From: Sinorhizobium sojae CCBAU 05684 | GTDB taxonomy: Bacteria > Pseudomonadota > Alphaproteobacteria > Rhizobiales > Rhizobiaceae | Reading direction: 5' to 3' | Assembly: GCF_002288525.1 (NCBI RefSeq) | Contig: NZ_CP023067.1 | Location: 3,601,001 to 3,665,000, forward strand | Length of the DNA: 64,000 bases | In this document: one piece after another, positions 19,988-29,096 of the stretch | Layout: the number at the start of each line of letters is the position of its first letter | Numbering within the stretch: position 1 is the first letter of the stretch | Position numbers and translations under genes: made by a program | Notes under the pieces: model-generated | The model's input: only the letters and a program-made list of their open reading frames with translations | Database searches by the model: none | Told to the model about the DNA's origin: nothing

Positions 19988-20130
19988 GACCCCTCCCACA
20001 AGGGGGAGGGGGCCAACCGGGCCGCGCCCTGCTCGCCCATCCTGCGCTCTGTGATAGAAATCACGCCGATTGCCGCGGGCACCAAGCCCCTCCCCCTCGT
20101 GGGGTGGGATTGGGGAGGGGTCTTGTTGGA
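19988..20130. repeat. GC-rich palindromic intergenic element
   Basis: This stretch begins with arms CCCCTCCC and GGGGAGGGG around ACAAG-type centres (19990-20012) and ends with a second GC hairpin, AAGCCCCTCCCCCTCGTGGGG and a GATTGGGGAGGGG tail (20083-20120). A related element lies at 21290-21450, so the DUF1513 gene is bracketed by two copies. It holds no ORF of its own. Confidence 0.6.
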
Positions 20131-20171
20131 GAGGGGTGAAGTCCGGGGACCGTCGTTCGCGTTACCCACTG

Positions 20172-21470
20172 CTAGCCGAGTCGGACGATGTGCTGATCCC
20201 ACGCGACGGCGCTCCGGTGCCTCTCGAAGAGTCCATCATAGGATGAAACCGCAAAACCATGCGCCGCCGCCGCCACTCCCGCCGCATCCGCTATGCGCTC
20301 CTCCCTCACCACCGCACCGGTTTTCGCGTCGAGCGTCACGGCGGCGTTGCCCCTGGGAGAGGTCAGGCCGACCAGCCCCTCGCGGCGGTTCACGGCAATG
20401 GCGCCGACATAATTGGCAAGCGCCAGTGTGGTGCGCTCCGGCAGGTCGACGAAGGTCAGCGTCTCGCCTTTCCCAAAATGGCCGACGAGCGGCGGCAGGT
20501 CGTTGCGTGGGCCTTCGTACTGGCAGGCGAACCAGATTCGCCCATCGGCGCCGATATCGACATGACGGGTAGAAAGCTGCCGCAATGCCGGCGGCAGCGC
20601 GTGCTTTTCGACGAGGGCGCCCGTCGCCGTGTCGACAAGGGTGAGGCTCGGCTCCATATGGTCGAGATTGAGCTTTGTGCGGCCGAAGTCCGGATGGGTC
20701 TCGATGCCGCCATTGGCGATGATCAGCGTGCGCCCGTCCGAAGAGAGCGCCATGTCGTGCGGCCCAATGCCGTAGGTCGGAAATTCGCCGATCCGGGTAA
20801 ACCCTTCCGTGCCGTCATAGACGCCGACCATGCCGCGATTGGCGGCGAAATCGTTTTCCGTGGCGTAGAGCAGCCGACCGTCCGCGGAAAAACAGCCGTG
20901 GCCGTAGAAGTGACGGCCTTCCACAGTTGTAATCACGACCGGTTCGCCCTGTCGGTCCATTGCAAGTATCATCGCATAGATGCCTGGCCGGCGAGCGAAG
21001 GCGACCGTTTGTCGGCTCGCCGGCGAGAAGGCCAGGCCGTGTGCGCGTGCCGGCAGTATCGTGCGGTCGACGATCTCGCCCGCTTCGGTAAGTGTCGCGA
21101 TGCCGTAGCTGCCATCCGGCGCCATGAAGGCGGAGGCAAAGACGGCGTCCGCTCTTTCGAACGCGAAGGCGGCGCGGGGACCAAGTGCCGCCACCCAGGC
21201 GGCACCCGCCATTTCGATGAAGCTGCGTCGGTCGATGAGGTTCTTGGGGGTGATACGACTTGCGAGGCGGAGGCGTTTTTCCGTGGCAAACCTCTCCCCA
21301 ACCCCTCCCCACAGGAGAGAGGGGCTTGCACCCCCGGCCCGCCGAACCCCAACTTTGACGCCAGAACGTGCGGAACCGTTGAGATTGAGCGATGCCGGTG
21401 AGGCATCGTAAGCCCCTGGGGAGCGATTGGGGAGGGTTGGCCTAGGGCACTGCCGAGGGGAGTGCGTCAT
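20172..21470 (-). CDS. DUF1513 domain protein with Tat-type signal, iron-cluster associated; start uncertain
   Basis: The recognisable protein runs from about NLIDRRSFIEMAGAAWVAALGPRAAFAFE, a twin-arginine type leader with RRSF and an AxA-like end, through a beta-propeller-like domain with repeated AFSPASRQTVAFARRPG, HGCFSADGRLLYATEND and DMALSSDGRTLIIANGG segments. That is the DUF1513 family, usually found beside imelysin and DUF1111 genes. The coding frame is open back to ATG 21470, but its first 60 codons cross a palindromic repeat and are unlike the family, and no ATG, GTG or TTG with a ribosome site lies close to the signal sequence. The real start is therefore unresolved. It is exported, and a role in periplasmic iron handling is inferred from neighbours. 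Confidence 0.75.
   Translation of the reverse strand: MTHSPRQCPRPTLPNRSPGAYDASPASLNLNGSARSGVKVGVRRAGGASPSLLWGGVGERFATEKRLRLASRITPKNLIDRRSFIEMAGAAWVAALGPRAAFAFERADAVFASAFMAPDGSYGIATLTEAGEIVDRTILPARAHGLAFSPASRQTVAFARRPGIYAMILAMDRQGEPVVITTVEGRHFYGHGCFSADGRLLYATENDFAANRGMVGVYDGTEGFTRIGEFPTYGIGPHDMALSSDGRTLIIANGGIETHPDFGRTKLNLDHMEPSLTLVDTATGALVEKHALPPALRQLSTRHVDIGADGRIWFACQYEGPRNDLPPLVGHFGKGETLTFVDLPERTTLALANYVGAIAVNRREGLVGLTSPRGNAAVTLDAKTGAVVREERIADAAGVAAAAHGFAVSSYDGLFERHRSAVAWDQHIVRLG
21290..21450. repeat. GC-rich palindromic element overlapping the 5' end of the DUF1513 frame
   Basis: The run of CCCCAACCCCTCCCCACAGG and GAGAGAGGGG (21297-21323), and the distal AAGCCCCTGGGGAGCGATTGG half followed by GGAGGGTTGG (21411-21440), repeat the design seen at 19988-20130. 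It lies within the nominal 5' coding frame of the DUF1513 gene. Confidence 0.55.
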
Positions 21471-21472
21471 GG

Positions 21473-22462
21473 TCACAACCACCCGCGGCGCTTGAAATAG
21501 AGATACGGCACCAGCGCCGAAAGCACCATCATGCCAAGCGCATAGGGATAGCCGAGCCGCCAGGCGAGTTCCGGCATCGCCTGGAAATTCATGCCGTAGA
21601 TCGAGGCGACCAGGGTCGGGGGCAGGAAGACCACTGCCGCCACCGAGAAGATCTTGATGATCTGGTTCTGCTCGAGATTGATCAGGCCGAGCGTCGCATC
21701 GAGCAGGAAATTGATCTTGTTCGACAGAAACAGCGCGTGGTCGCCGAGCGAGGTCGCATCGCGCTGGATCAGCTTGATCCGCTGCCGACTTTCCTTGCCC
21801 GCCTTGCGCGGGCCGCTCCCTTCGGTCGCGACGTGATAGGCGACGAGCCGGCCTATGCTGACAAGGCTTTCGCGGATGGTCGTCAGCAGGTCGCCCTTCT
21901 GCCCGATCTGCTCGATCAGCGACTGCAGGTCGCGCGTCTTCTTGGTGGCGCTGGCATGGGACTTGCGGAAGACCTCGCGCGAGATCGCGTCGACTTCATC
22001 GCCGGCGCGCTCCAGCGTATCGGCGATACGGTCGATCATGGACTCGAGCAGGCCGAGCATTACGAGCTCGCCCGTTTCGCAGACCGCCCCATTCGGCTTC
22101 TGGATGCGATTGGCATAGAGCTGGAATGGCTTCGGGTCGGCGTGGCGCACGGTAACGAGGCTCGCCCCCTTGAGGATGAAGGTCACCGGCGCCTTGCCCG
22201 GCTGATCGCTGTCGAGCTTGGCGGTCGCCGTGATGGTCATGAACTCGGCGCCGTCCTCCTGGTAAAGCCGGTCGGAAAGCTCGATCTCCTGCATCTCGTC
22301 GCTTGTCGGGATCGCGATGCCGAGATAGTCCTCCACGAGCCGCGTCTCGTCGGCGGAAGGATTGAAGAGGTCGAACCAAGTGACGGTCTCTTCGGTGGCA
22401 AGGCCGGCGGAGTGATCGACGAGCACGAGATGGCTGTTCTGGCTTTTGTAGATGCGCAGCAT
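21473..22462 (-). CDS. corA: CorA-family magnesium/cobalt transporter
   Basis: 329 residues. CorA proteins are pentameric Mg2+/Co2+ channels of the inner membrane. The long N-terminal cytoplasmic domain precedes two C-terminal helices; the first ends with the invariant YGMN (in STT-like context LVASIYGMNFQAMPELAW), and the chain finishes GMMVLSALVPYLYFKRRGWL. The ATG at 22462 is preferred over 22474 because GGAG lies 6 bases before it. It separates two genes of an iron-linked group (second imelysin and DUF1513) and ends within a few bases of the DUF1513 frame. Confidence 0.92.
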   Translation of the reverse strand: MLRIYKSQNSHLVLVDHSAGLATEETVTWFDLFNPSADETRLVEDYLGIAIPTSDEMQEIELSDRLYQEDGAEFMTITATAKLDSDQPGKAPVTFILKGASLVTVRHADPKPFQLYANRIQKPNGAVCETGELVMLGLLESMIDRIADTLERAGDEVDAISREVFRKSHASATKKTRDLQSLIEQIGQKGDLLTTIRESLVSIGRLVAYHVATEGSGPRKAGKESRQRIKLIQRDATSLGDHALFLSNKINFLLDATLGLINLEQNQIIKIFSVAAVVFLPPTLVASIYGMNFQAMPELAWRLGYPYALGMMVLSALVPYLYFKRRGWL

Positions 22463-22643
22463 GTTGAGCTCCATGAGGCCAAGTCGTTCGACCGCCGGGA
22501 GCCCTGATCAATCAGGTCCGGACGGCCGCGAGCACGAAGACTCGACTTCGACTGTCGGGGTTCATTTGAATTGATCCTTGTGGGTGACATCATGCCCGCA
22601 GCTCCGGACATGGAACGCGATTTGCGCCCAAAAGCGCTGCTTG

Positions 22644-23771
22644 TCAATCGCCGTCGGCAAAGGAAAATCCGGCCCCGAGTCCGATGGCGCCGCCGAAATC
22701 GCGGTTGAGGCGGTCGAGCAGGTCGGCGGTGTTGAGTGCGATGAAAGCGAGCATCGCGCGCCGCTTGTCGTCTGCAAGCGCCGCGTCGAGAGGCCCGTCG
22801 ACCCGGCCGGCCGCACTCGCCAGCGTCTTCAGGAGAAAATTCACCGAGCCGGCGATCGAGCGGCTGTCGGCGGGAAGCAGGTCTTCCATCCCTGCCCGGT
22901 TGAAGAGCGCCTGCAGCCCGCGGAAATTCGCCGACAGGGACGGCATCGTATTGCCGGAACGCCAGTAGATGGCGAGTTTCGGATTGCTCCTCCCCGGCTT
23001 GCGGTCGATCGTTCCGGCATAGAGGGGACGCAGCCTCTGGTCCTTTACCATCTCGACGCTGTGGACGAGAATGCCGAGCAATTCGGTCGCGGCTTCGCGC
23101 TTGTCGCGGAAGAGCGGATTGTCAGGCCCCGGCCTTTTCCATGCGGCCTGGATTCCATCGGGCCTTTCCCAGGCGGCAACCAATTCGTCGGCAATCGTTT
23201 CGAGGTTCATTGCAATGGCGCGGCCGTAGCGGCAACGGAAGGCGCCTTCGCTGCCGGCAAGCGCTCCCGAGCCTGTGCCATAGAGCACATATTCGAGCGC
23301 GCCGAGGCCCTGGACCGCAACGCTTTTCATCCTGAGGCTTTCGACGTCGGTCGCGCTCTCGTCGCGCTTGGCGAGAATGGCCTGGACCTGCTTCAAGCCG
23401 GTACTTTTACGGTCCGGGTAGAAGAGAAAGCGTTCGAAGCGGTTCTGCTTGATCGCCGGCCCGACACGAATGATTTCGACCGCGGACCATGTCGCGACGA
23501 GATTCGTGAAGGCCGACCGTCCCGCACGTAGAGGGGCGTCGGAAGGGGTCTCGCAAAGGGCTTCGATCGTTTCGGCAAGGGCCGCCGTCGACCGCGCCAG
23601 ATCGCGGTAGCCGGGAATAATGAAGTCGTCCACGGCCCTTGCCATCACTCCAGGAAGCGCCGCCTCGTCGAGGACGCGCGGCAAAGGCGCCTCGCTTTCC
23701 TGCGCCGCCGCGGGAACGGCGGCAATCGCGAGACACAGGAGGCCGAGGGGCAGGAACAGGCTCAGGCGCAT
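22644..23771 (-). CDS. Imelysin-family periplasmic protein (second paralogue)
   Basis: 375 residues with a clear signal peptide (MRLSLFLPLGLLCLAIAAVPAAAQE, cleavage likely after AAAQ). The helical imelysin/IrpA-like domain has PAIKQNRFERFLFYPDRKS and VAVQGLGALEYVLYGTGSG, where the family G-x-H-x-x-E motif reads GLGALE, so the histidine is missing, as often happens in the second imelysin of such clusters. Its ATG overlaps the stop of the di-haem gene upstream (TGATG), which indicates translational coupling. Role: periplasmic protein linked to iron uptake, mechanism unknown. Confidence 0.88.
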   Translation of the reverse strand: MRLSLFLPLGLLCLAIAAVPAAAQESEAPLPRVLDEAALPGVMARAVDDFIIPGYRDLARSTAALAETIEALCETPSDAPLRAGRSAFTNLVATWSAVEIIRVGPAIKQNRFERFLFYPDRKSTGLKQVQAILAKRDESATDVESLRMKSVAVQGLGALEYVLYGTGSGALAGSEGAFRCRYGRAIAMNLETIADELVAAWERPDGIQAAWKRPGPDNPLFRDKREAATELLGILVHSVEMVKDQRLRPLYAGTIDRKPGRSNPKLAIYWRSGNTMPSLSANFRGLQALFNRAGMEDLLPADSRSIAGSVNFLLKTLASAAGRVDGPLDAALADDKRRAMLAFIALNTADLLDRLNRDFGGAIGLGAGFSFADGD

Positions 23772-25383
23772 CAGAGCGACTCCAGAAAGGTCAAGAGGGC
23801 ATTGCGGTCATCCTTCGGCATGGCGGCAAAGGCGCTGCGGGCCATTTCCGCTTCGCCGCCGTGCCAGAGAATCGCCTCGGTGAAATTGCGTGCACGCCCG
23901 TCGTGGAGCAGGAACGTATGGCCGCTGACGGTCCTTGTCAGTCCGATCCCCCAGAGCGGCGGCGTGCGCCACTCGCGTCCGCTGGCGAGACCGACCTCTT
24001 GGCCGTCGGCGAGGCCCTCGCCCATGTCGTGCAGCAGGAAGTCGGAATAGGGCCAGACCAGCTGGAAGGCCACCTCCGTGTGCGCGGCGTCGCGGCGGGT
24101 CACATATTTGGGAATGTGACAGGCGGGACAGCCCGCCTCGTAGAAGAGCCGCTTGCCCTTCAGCGTCTCGGGAAAGCTCGCCTTGCGCCGGGCGGGCACG
24201 GCGAGGCTGGCCGAATAGAAGGTGACGAGCCCGAGCACCGGGTCGGGAGCTTCCACCGGTCCGAGCCGCGCCTGCACGCCGGTCGGGAGCCGAAGGCAGG
24301 CAGATTGTGCCGCCGTGCAATCGCCGTGGCTGCGATCGAGATCAGGGGTGGAAATGCCGATATCGGTCGCGAAGGCATCGGCCGTCTGCTGAAGAATGGT
24401 CGGGTTCTGTGCTTTCCACCCGAAACGTCCAAGGGTGACGGTGCCGCTCTTCCGGTCACGAACGAGCGCCGCCCGGCCGCTGATGCCGTCGCCGTTCCTG
24501 TCGTCCGGATCGGCATTGGCGAGGATATCCGCCTCATGGATAGCTTCGATCAAGCCTAGACCGATCATCGCCGGGGCCACTCGCGGCGACAGCGTCGTCG
24601 CCGGATCCATGGAGCCATAGCCGAGATCGGCCACCGCATAATGGGGCTTCCTGAGAGTGATCGTCTCGCCGCCGGCAAGCGTCACTGGCTCTTCCTCATA
24701 GGTGATGACGATGCGGCCCTCGGCTGCGAGGCCCGGCACGGCGCTGTCCTGCATCTGTGCGCCATAGACCGGATCCGGAAAGTTGAGCACTTCGTCGGCG
24801 ACGATCATCTGCCGCTCGGCCTGGTCACGCGGCGGCCGGGCGAGGCGGTAGAACATCGACGTCGCATCCGCCGATCCCTCGGGCGGACGACCGCGTCCAT
24901 CTCGCGGATGGCAGCTGGCGCATGCCCGTGCATTGTAGAGCGGCCCGAGCCCGTCAGAGGCCTGCGTGGAGGAAGGGGAGGAGACCAGAGCTTTTCGAAC
25001 AGGGCCTTGCCGAGCTCGAAACTCTGCTCGGCCTCGAAGGGCAGATTGGCGAAGAACTGCGAGAACACCTTCTCGTCGAGCGGCGCGAGGGTCGTCGTCG
25101 CGCCGCCTGACATCGCTTCGAACTGTTCGGCGTTGGAGAAGTCGGTGGCCGGCCGCGTCACCTTGAGCACGCGCTCGCGATCGTGCCCGGAAAGGTCGTC
25201 GCGTTCCGGCAGGCACCTTCCTCTGCCCTGCTCGGCGGGGCAGAGGCGGGTATCCGCCTTGGCAATTGCAATTCGCTCGGCTTCCACGCTCGCGGCCGGG
25301 CCGGGGCCCTCGCGCGTCAAGGCTGCCGTTGCGGCGAGGAGCGCACCGGAAAGAGCCAGAAAGCGGATCGTCGGCACATTCAT
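23771..25383 (-). pseudogene. Di-haem oxidoreductase (DUF1111/thiol oxidoreductase) with a 1-base frameshift
   Basis: Two frames together give one protein of about 537 residues. The first frame, from ATG 25383, supplies a signal sequence (IRFLALSGALLAATAAL) and runs to GKALFEKLW at 24985. The second frame continues VSSPSSTQASDGLGPLYNARACASCHPRDGRGRPP and then to the stop at 23771. Restoring one G after the Trp codon (bases 24985-24987) joins them. Haem-binding motifs CASCH and CPACH are both present, as is a QLVWPYSDFLLHDMGEGLADG segment typical of the family. As given, the haem domain would not be translated. It lies between two imelysin genes, the usual order. A sequencing error is possible. 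Confidence 0.85.
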
Positions 25384-25429
25384 CGGACAAGGACCGGGCC
25401 GCCTGACCGGAGGCGGCCCGCCTTCTGGC

Positions 25430-26710
25430 TTATTGGAAGACGGAGTTAGGATTATCCAGGCTGTCCGAACCTTCAAGCTCGATCTGACCGAGGTCGAGGG
25501 CCGCAATGACGCGCTCGACGGTCTTGGCCTGGGCGACCAGGCCGTCGATGGCCGCCTGGACGGTCGCATGACCCTCGACATTGCCTTCGCCGATCATCTG
25601 GTCATAGGCCTCGATGGTCTCGGCACGCTTGGCCATCGCCTGCATCTTCTCGACCGTGGCCGCGAGATTGTTCTTCATCTCCTTGTCGAGGCCCGAGTCC
25701 TTGGCGGCGACGAGTTCGGATACGGAAGGACCAGTGAGCTTCGTGCCGTCGATCCGGATGTATTCACCGGTATAGGCGGACTGGATGCCGATCGCGTCGT
25801 GCAGATGCGAGTTATGGGTGTTATCGGAGAAGCAATCATGTTCCTCCTCCGGATCGTGCAGCAGCAAGCCGAGCTTCATGCGTTCGCCGGCGAGTTCGCC
25901 ATAGGAGAGCGAGCCCATGCCGGTGAGGATCGCGGCGATGCCCGCCTTGGGATCGGCTTCGACCGCCTTGGCGGCCTCGCCTTCCGGTGCCCAGTTGGCG
26001 ACCATCTCCTTGAGATCGGAGACGAGCAGGCTCGTTGCGGCCTTGAGATAGGCGGCGCGGCGACCGCAATTGCCGTTGGTGCAGGCCTTGGTGTCGAAAT
26101 CCGTGTAGGCCCTGTTGCCGGCGCCGGGACCGGTGGCGTTCAGGTCCTGGCCCCAGAGCAGGAATTCGATCGCATGATAGCCGGTCGCGACATTCGCCTC
26201 GATGCCGCCGGCCTCCTGCAGCGTGCCGGCGAGGAACTCCGGCGTGATGTTGGTCGCATCGACGTCCTTGCCGTCGATCTTGATCGGCTTGTTGGCGATC
26301 ACATTGGCAACGAAGAGGGCGTTTTCATCGCTTTCTGTCCCGTAGCTCGCATCGACATAATCGATCAGGCCCTCGTCCAGCGGCCAGGCATTGACCTTGC
26401 CTTCCCACTCGTCAACGATCGCGTTGCCGAAACGGTAGACCTCCGTCTCCTGGTAGGGATTGCGCGCCTTCAGCCATGCCTCGCGCGCGGCCTTCAGTGT
26501 CTCCTCGCTCGGATTTGCGATCAGCGCGTCGACCGCATTCTCGAGCGCTTCGGCCGTCGTGAGCGCGTCCTCATACTTTGCATGGGCGATCGTCGCATAA
26601 TGCTTGACGACGGCTGCGGCGTCGGTCGCTGCCTGGGCCGGCTGCAGCGCCAGGCCGGACGTGGCCGTCAGGAGCGCCAGGGCGGCGCTGCGGATGAAAT
26701 TCGTGGTCAT
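25430..26710 (-). CDS. irpA: Imelysin-family iron-regulated protein (IrpA-like)
   Basis: 426 residues. A signal peptide, MTTNFIRSAALALLTATSGL followed by ALQPAQA, directs it to the periplasm. The imelysin motif is intact: VATGYHAIEFLLWGQDLN near residue 180 gives G-x-H-x-x-E. Duplicated helical halves are recognisable, the second near EEHDCFSDNTHNSHLHDAIGIQSAYTGEYI. IrpA-type proteins are induced by iron starvation in other bacteria. It is the first gene of the group irpA, di-haem protein, second imelysin. A short palindrome upstream at 26808-26823 may be a control site. Confidence 0.9.
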   Translation of the reverse strand: MTTNFIRSAALALLTATSGLALQPAQAATDAAAVVKHYATIAHAKYEDALTTAEALENAVDALIANPSEETLKAAREAWLKARNPYQETEVYRFGNAIVDEWEGKVNAWPLDEGLIDYVDASYGTESDENALFVANVIANKPIKIDGKDVDATNITPEFLAGTLQEAGGIEANVATGYHAIEFLLWGQDLNATGPGAGNRAYTDFDTKACTNGNCGRRAAYLKAATSLLVSDLKEMVANWAPEGEAAKAVEADPKAGIAAILTGMGSLSYGELAGERMKLGLLLHDPEEEHDCFSDNTHNSHLHDAIGIQSAYTGEYIRIDGTKLTGPSVSELVAAKDSGLDKEMKNNLAATVEKMQAMAKRAETIEAYDQMIGEGNVEGHATVQAAIDGLVAQAKTVERVIAALDLGQIELEGSDSLDNPNSVFQ

Positions 26711-26807
26711 GACCTCTCCTTCGCTTGTCGCAGGGCGGCCGCAAGACGGCTGGAAGCCCGGTGAGTCCGGGTGTCTTGGACTAAAAGTAAACTAGTGTCG
26801 TGTATAG

Positions 26808-26823
26808 TTTAGAGCGCTCTTAG
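26808..26823 (-). promoter_or_regulatory. Palindrome upstream of irpA (candidate iron-responsive operator)
   Basis: The perfect 10-bp palindrome AGAGCGCTCT (26811-26820) sits within TTTAGAGCGCTCTTAG, about 100 bases before the irpA start. Its outline resembles the TTTAGAA-type sites of Irr in rhizobia, but the match is partial. Assignment is tentative. Confidence 0.3.
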
Positions 26824-26873
26824 ATTGCCACTTTAACTGGAATTCGCCAGGATCTTCCGACTCTGGGGCTCCG

Positions 26874-28163
26874 TCAGCTCTTTCTGCCCATCAGGCAGAA
26901 GAAGAAGCCGTCGGTGCCGGTCGAAGCCGGCGTCAGCGTCACCGTCTTCATGTCGGCGGACCAGGGCTGCGGCTTGTCGGTCCCGAAGAGCGTCGCCCAT
27001 GTATCGGCAGCGGAAAGGATCTCGAATTCCGGATTGTCCTCGCAGAAGCCGTAGACCTGCGATTCGTTTTCCTCCGGCAGGACGGAACAGGTGACATAGA
27101 TCAGGTGTCCCCCGGGGCGGACGAAATGCGAGGCGCTGGCAAGCGCCTCCTCCTGCTGCGCGAGCCTCTCCTCGAGATTCTTCTGCGTCAGCCGCCATTT
27201 GGTGTCCGGCCGGCGGCGCCAGGTGCCGGTGCCGGTACAGGGGGCATCGACGAGCACGCGGTCGCAGCGCCCGGCAAGCGATGCGAGCGAGTCGGCTGTT
27301 TCATGGACCTGCACATTGCGGGTGCCCGCCCGTTTCAGCCGCTCGATGATCGGCGCCAGCCTTTTACGGTCGGTATCGTAGGCATGGACCTGACCCTTGT
27401 TGTGCATCGCCGCCGACATGGCAAGCGTCTTGCCGCCGCCGCCGGCGCAATAGTCAAGCACCTGCTCGCCCTCCTGCGGAAAGGCGAGATCGGCGACGAT
27501 CTGAGAGCCTTCGTCCTGTACCTCGAACCAGCCCTTTTGAAAGGAGATCTCGGCCGTCACGTTCGGCAGGCGCGACGCGCCCTCGCCGGCGGGGATGCGA
27601 ATGCCATGGCGGGCGATCGCCGCCGCTTCAGCGCCGCTGCGCTCCAGCGCCTTCAGCACTTTCGCGCGCGTCGCCTTGAGCGTGTTGACGCGCAGGTCGA
27701 GGGTCGGCCGGCCGGCAAGCGCCCTGGCTTCATCGAGCCAATCGTCGGAGAAGTTCTCCTCGAACGACGCTTGCGTCCATTCCGGAATGTCGCCCTGCAC
27801 ATAGAGCGGTGCGATTTCGATCCGGCGCTGTGCGAAGGCCGTCATCATTTCCGAAGACGGCGCTTCCGGTGCGAACTTGTCGTCGGCAAGTTCCGCCGCG
27901 AGGCTCCCTGGGGTAAAGCCCCATTGCCGGTACATGACCGCGTGGCCGAGTGCGACGGCGCTGTCGCTGTCCATGAGATAGGCATGGGAGAGCTTCATCC
28001 GAAGCGCATCATAGACGATGTTGCCGATGGCTGCGCGGTCGCCGGAGCCGGCGAAACGATGGGAGAGGCCCCAGTCCTTGAGCGCATCGGCGACAGGGCG
28101 CTTGCGCCTCTCTATGTCGTCAAGAACTTCAATGGCTCCCGAGAGCCGCCCGCCCAATCGCAT
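26874..28163 (-). CDS. RsmB/NOP-family class I SAM-dependent RNA (cytosine-5) methyltransferase
   Basis: 429 residues. An N-terminal helical NusB-like region (GDRAAIGNIVYDALRMKLSHAYLM) leads into the methyltransferase core. Motif I is VLDYCAGGGGKTLAMSAAM near residue 240; motif IV is CDRVLVDAPCTGTGTWRRRPDTKW, with the Pro-Cys of the fold, and motif VI is GGHLIYVTCSVLPEENE, with the catalytic cysteine. These two cysteines define m5C methyltransferases of the Nol1/Nop2/Sun type acting on rRNA or tRNA. The exact target is unknown. It is followed on the same strand by an RlpA-like gene 90 bases... away in the upstream direction, probably independent. Confidence 0.92.
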   Translation of the reverse strand: MRLGGRLSGAIEVLDDIERRKRPVADALKDWGLSHRFAGSGDRAAIGNIVYDALRMKLSHAYLMDSDSAVALGHAVMYRQWGFTPGSLAAELADDKFAPEAPSSEMMTAFAQRRIEIAPLYVQGDIPEWTQASFEENFSDDWLDEARALAGRPTLDLRVNTLKATRAKVLKALERSGAEAAAIARHGIRIPAGEGASRLPNVTAEISFQKGWFEVQDEGSQIVADLAFPQEGEQVLDYCAGGGGKTLAMSAAMHNKGQVHAYDTDRKRLAPIIERLKRAGTRNVQVHETADSLASLAGRCDRVLVDAPCTGTGTWRRRPDTKWRLTQKNLEERLAQQEEALASASHFVRPGGHLIYVTCSVLPEENESQVYGFCEDNPEFEILSAADTWATLFGTDKPQPWSADMKTVTLTPASTGTDGFFFCLMGRKS

Positions 28164-28252
28164 CTTCGATCAACTCCTTTTTCGCCGTGGTAGCGGCGAA
28201 GGCATCGAAGAGCAAGACGGCAGCGGCAGAATATGGCTGCCGCCAATGCCGT

Positions 28253-28627
28253 TCAGGAATTGATGATGCGATAGCAGACACTGGCGGTGCCGGAGCGGAT
28301 CATGCCGATCTGCGAGGCCGCCGCCTTGGAAAGGTCGAGCACGCGGCCGCGAATGAACGGTCCGCGGTCATTGATCCTGACGACGACGGATTTGCCGTTG
28401 CGCTTGTTCGTGACCTGCACTTTCGTGCCGAATTTCAGGCTGCGGTGGGCGGCCGTCAGGCGCGAGGGGTTCATCCTCTCGCCGGAGGCCGTTTTCGATG
28501 TGAGGGCATACCAGGAGGCGCCGCCGCATCCGGTTCCTGCCGCCTGACTTTCGGGTGTCGAGACCAGTCCCAGCCCGACGGTGAATAGCGCTGCAGCGGC
28601 AGCAGCCTTGATCTTCGCTGGCTTCAA
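28253..28627 (-). CDS. RlpA-like double-psi beta-barrel secreted protein
   Basis: 124 residues. A signal peptide ([17 protein letters not shown], then VSTPESQAA) is followed by a single RlpA-like barrel: [70 protein letters not shown] contains the typical ASWYG-like start, TAAH-SLPFGT segment and the NDRGPF-R-LDLS core with the catalytic-type Asp. There is no SPOR domain. Relatives are septal-ring lytic transglycosylases; a single-domain form may be an enzyme or a cell-wall binding protein. The AT-rich 5' region has a CtrA-like box. Confidence 0.9.
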   Translation of the reverse strand: MKPAKIKAAAAAALFTVGLGLVSTPESQAAGTGCGGASWYALTSKTASGERMNPSRLTAAHRSLKFGTKVQVTNKRNGKSVVVRINDRGPFIRGRVLDLSKAAASQIGMIRSGTASVCYRIINS

Positions 28628-29096
28628 GCGACGTCCCCTGCGGTTTAAATGCTGAAATGTGTTCCCTTGCGAATTGAGCTAATTGAGGCAAAAAATGGCA
28701 AAAACGTGCTTCAACCGTTAACTTTCGATTAGGATTCATTGGGAGGCGGCGGAAATTAAAAATAAATGTTCATTTGAATTGTTTTAGGTGAACTGCAGAA
28801 GTTCTTTGGAATCAACAGCTAAACATCGTTTTTGGCCTTGCGTCGGTGTGAGACGCCATGCCGATGATAAAAGACAATTTAAAATTTCGATTACGATGAA
28901 ACTCTGCAGTTGTCGAAGGGTGTATTCGGCGAACTATCGCTAAGGTTGTGGAATCCGCCCAAGTATTGGCAGAAACTTGGCAATCAAAACCAATCCAAGT
29001 GCGAGGGGTAGAATCCTATACTATCGGATGATCTGAGAGGGTGCGCTCACGATTGGTGGGATATACTGTCGCAGTGCCGGGGCAGCGAGAAAACGC
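28628..29096. other. 469-base non-coding, relatively AT-rich stretch
   Basis: No ORF with a coding-like codon pattern is visible on either strand. The half nearest the RlpA gene carries A/T runs suited to promoters. The rest shows no hairpin with a T-tract and no tRNA-like fold. It may hold an unannotated small RNA, but nothing in the sequence demands it. Confidence 0.6.
28718..28732 (-). promoter_or_regulatory. CtrA-like box upstream of the RlpA gene
   Basis: TTAA at 28718-28721, a 7-base spacer and TTAG at 28729-28732 give a near match to the alphaproteobacterial CtrA site TTAA-N7-TTAA. It lies about 95 bases before the RlpA start, and a cell-division gene would be a sensible target. Tentative. 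Confidence 0.3.

Noticed and set aside
19988..21450. Possible composite mobile element made by two GC palindromic repeats around DUF1513
   Set aside because: No transposase, no target-site duplication and the repeats are of the ordinary intergenic kind.
24641..26764. 707-codon plus-strand open frame
   Set aside because: It is antisense to irpA and the di-haem gene, has a low-complexity Arg/Gly-rich product and no recognisable domain; long shadow frames are usual at this GC content.
28628..29096. Possible small RNA gene in the AT-rich gap
   Set aside because: No promoter-terminator pair or conserved fold could be identified by eye.
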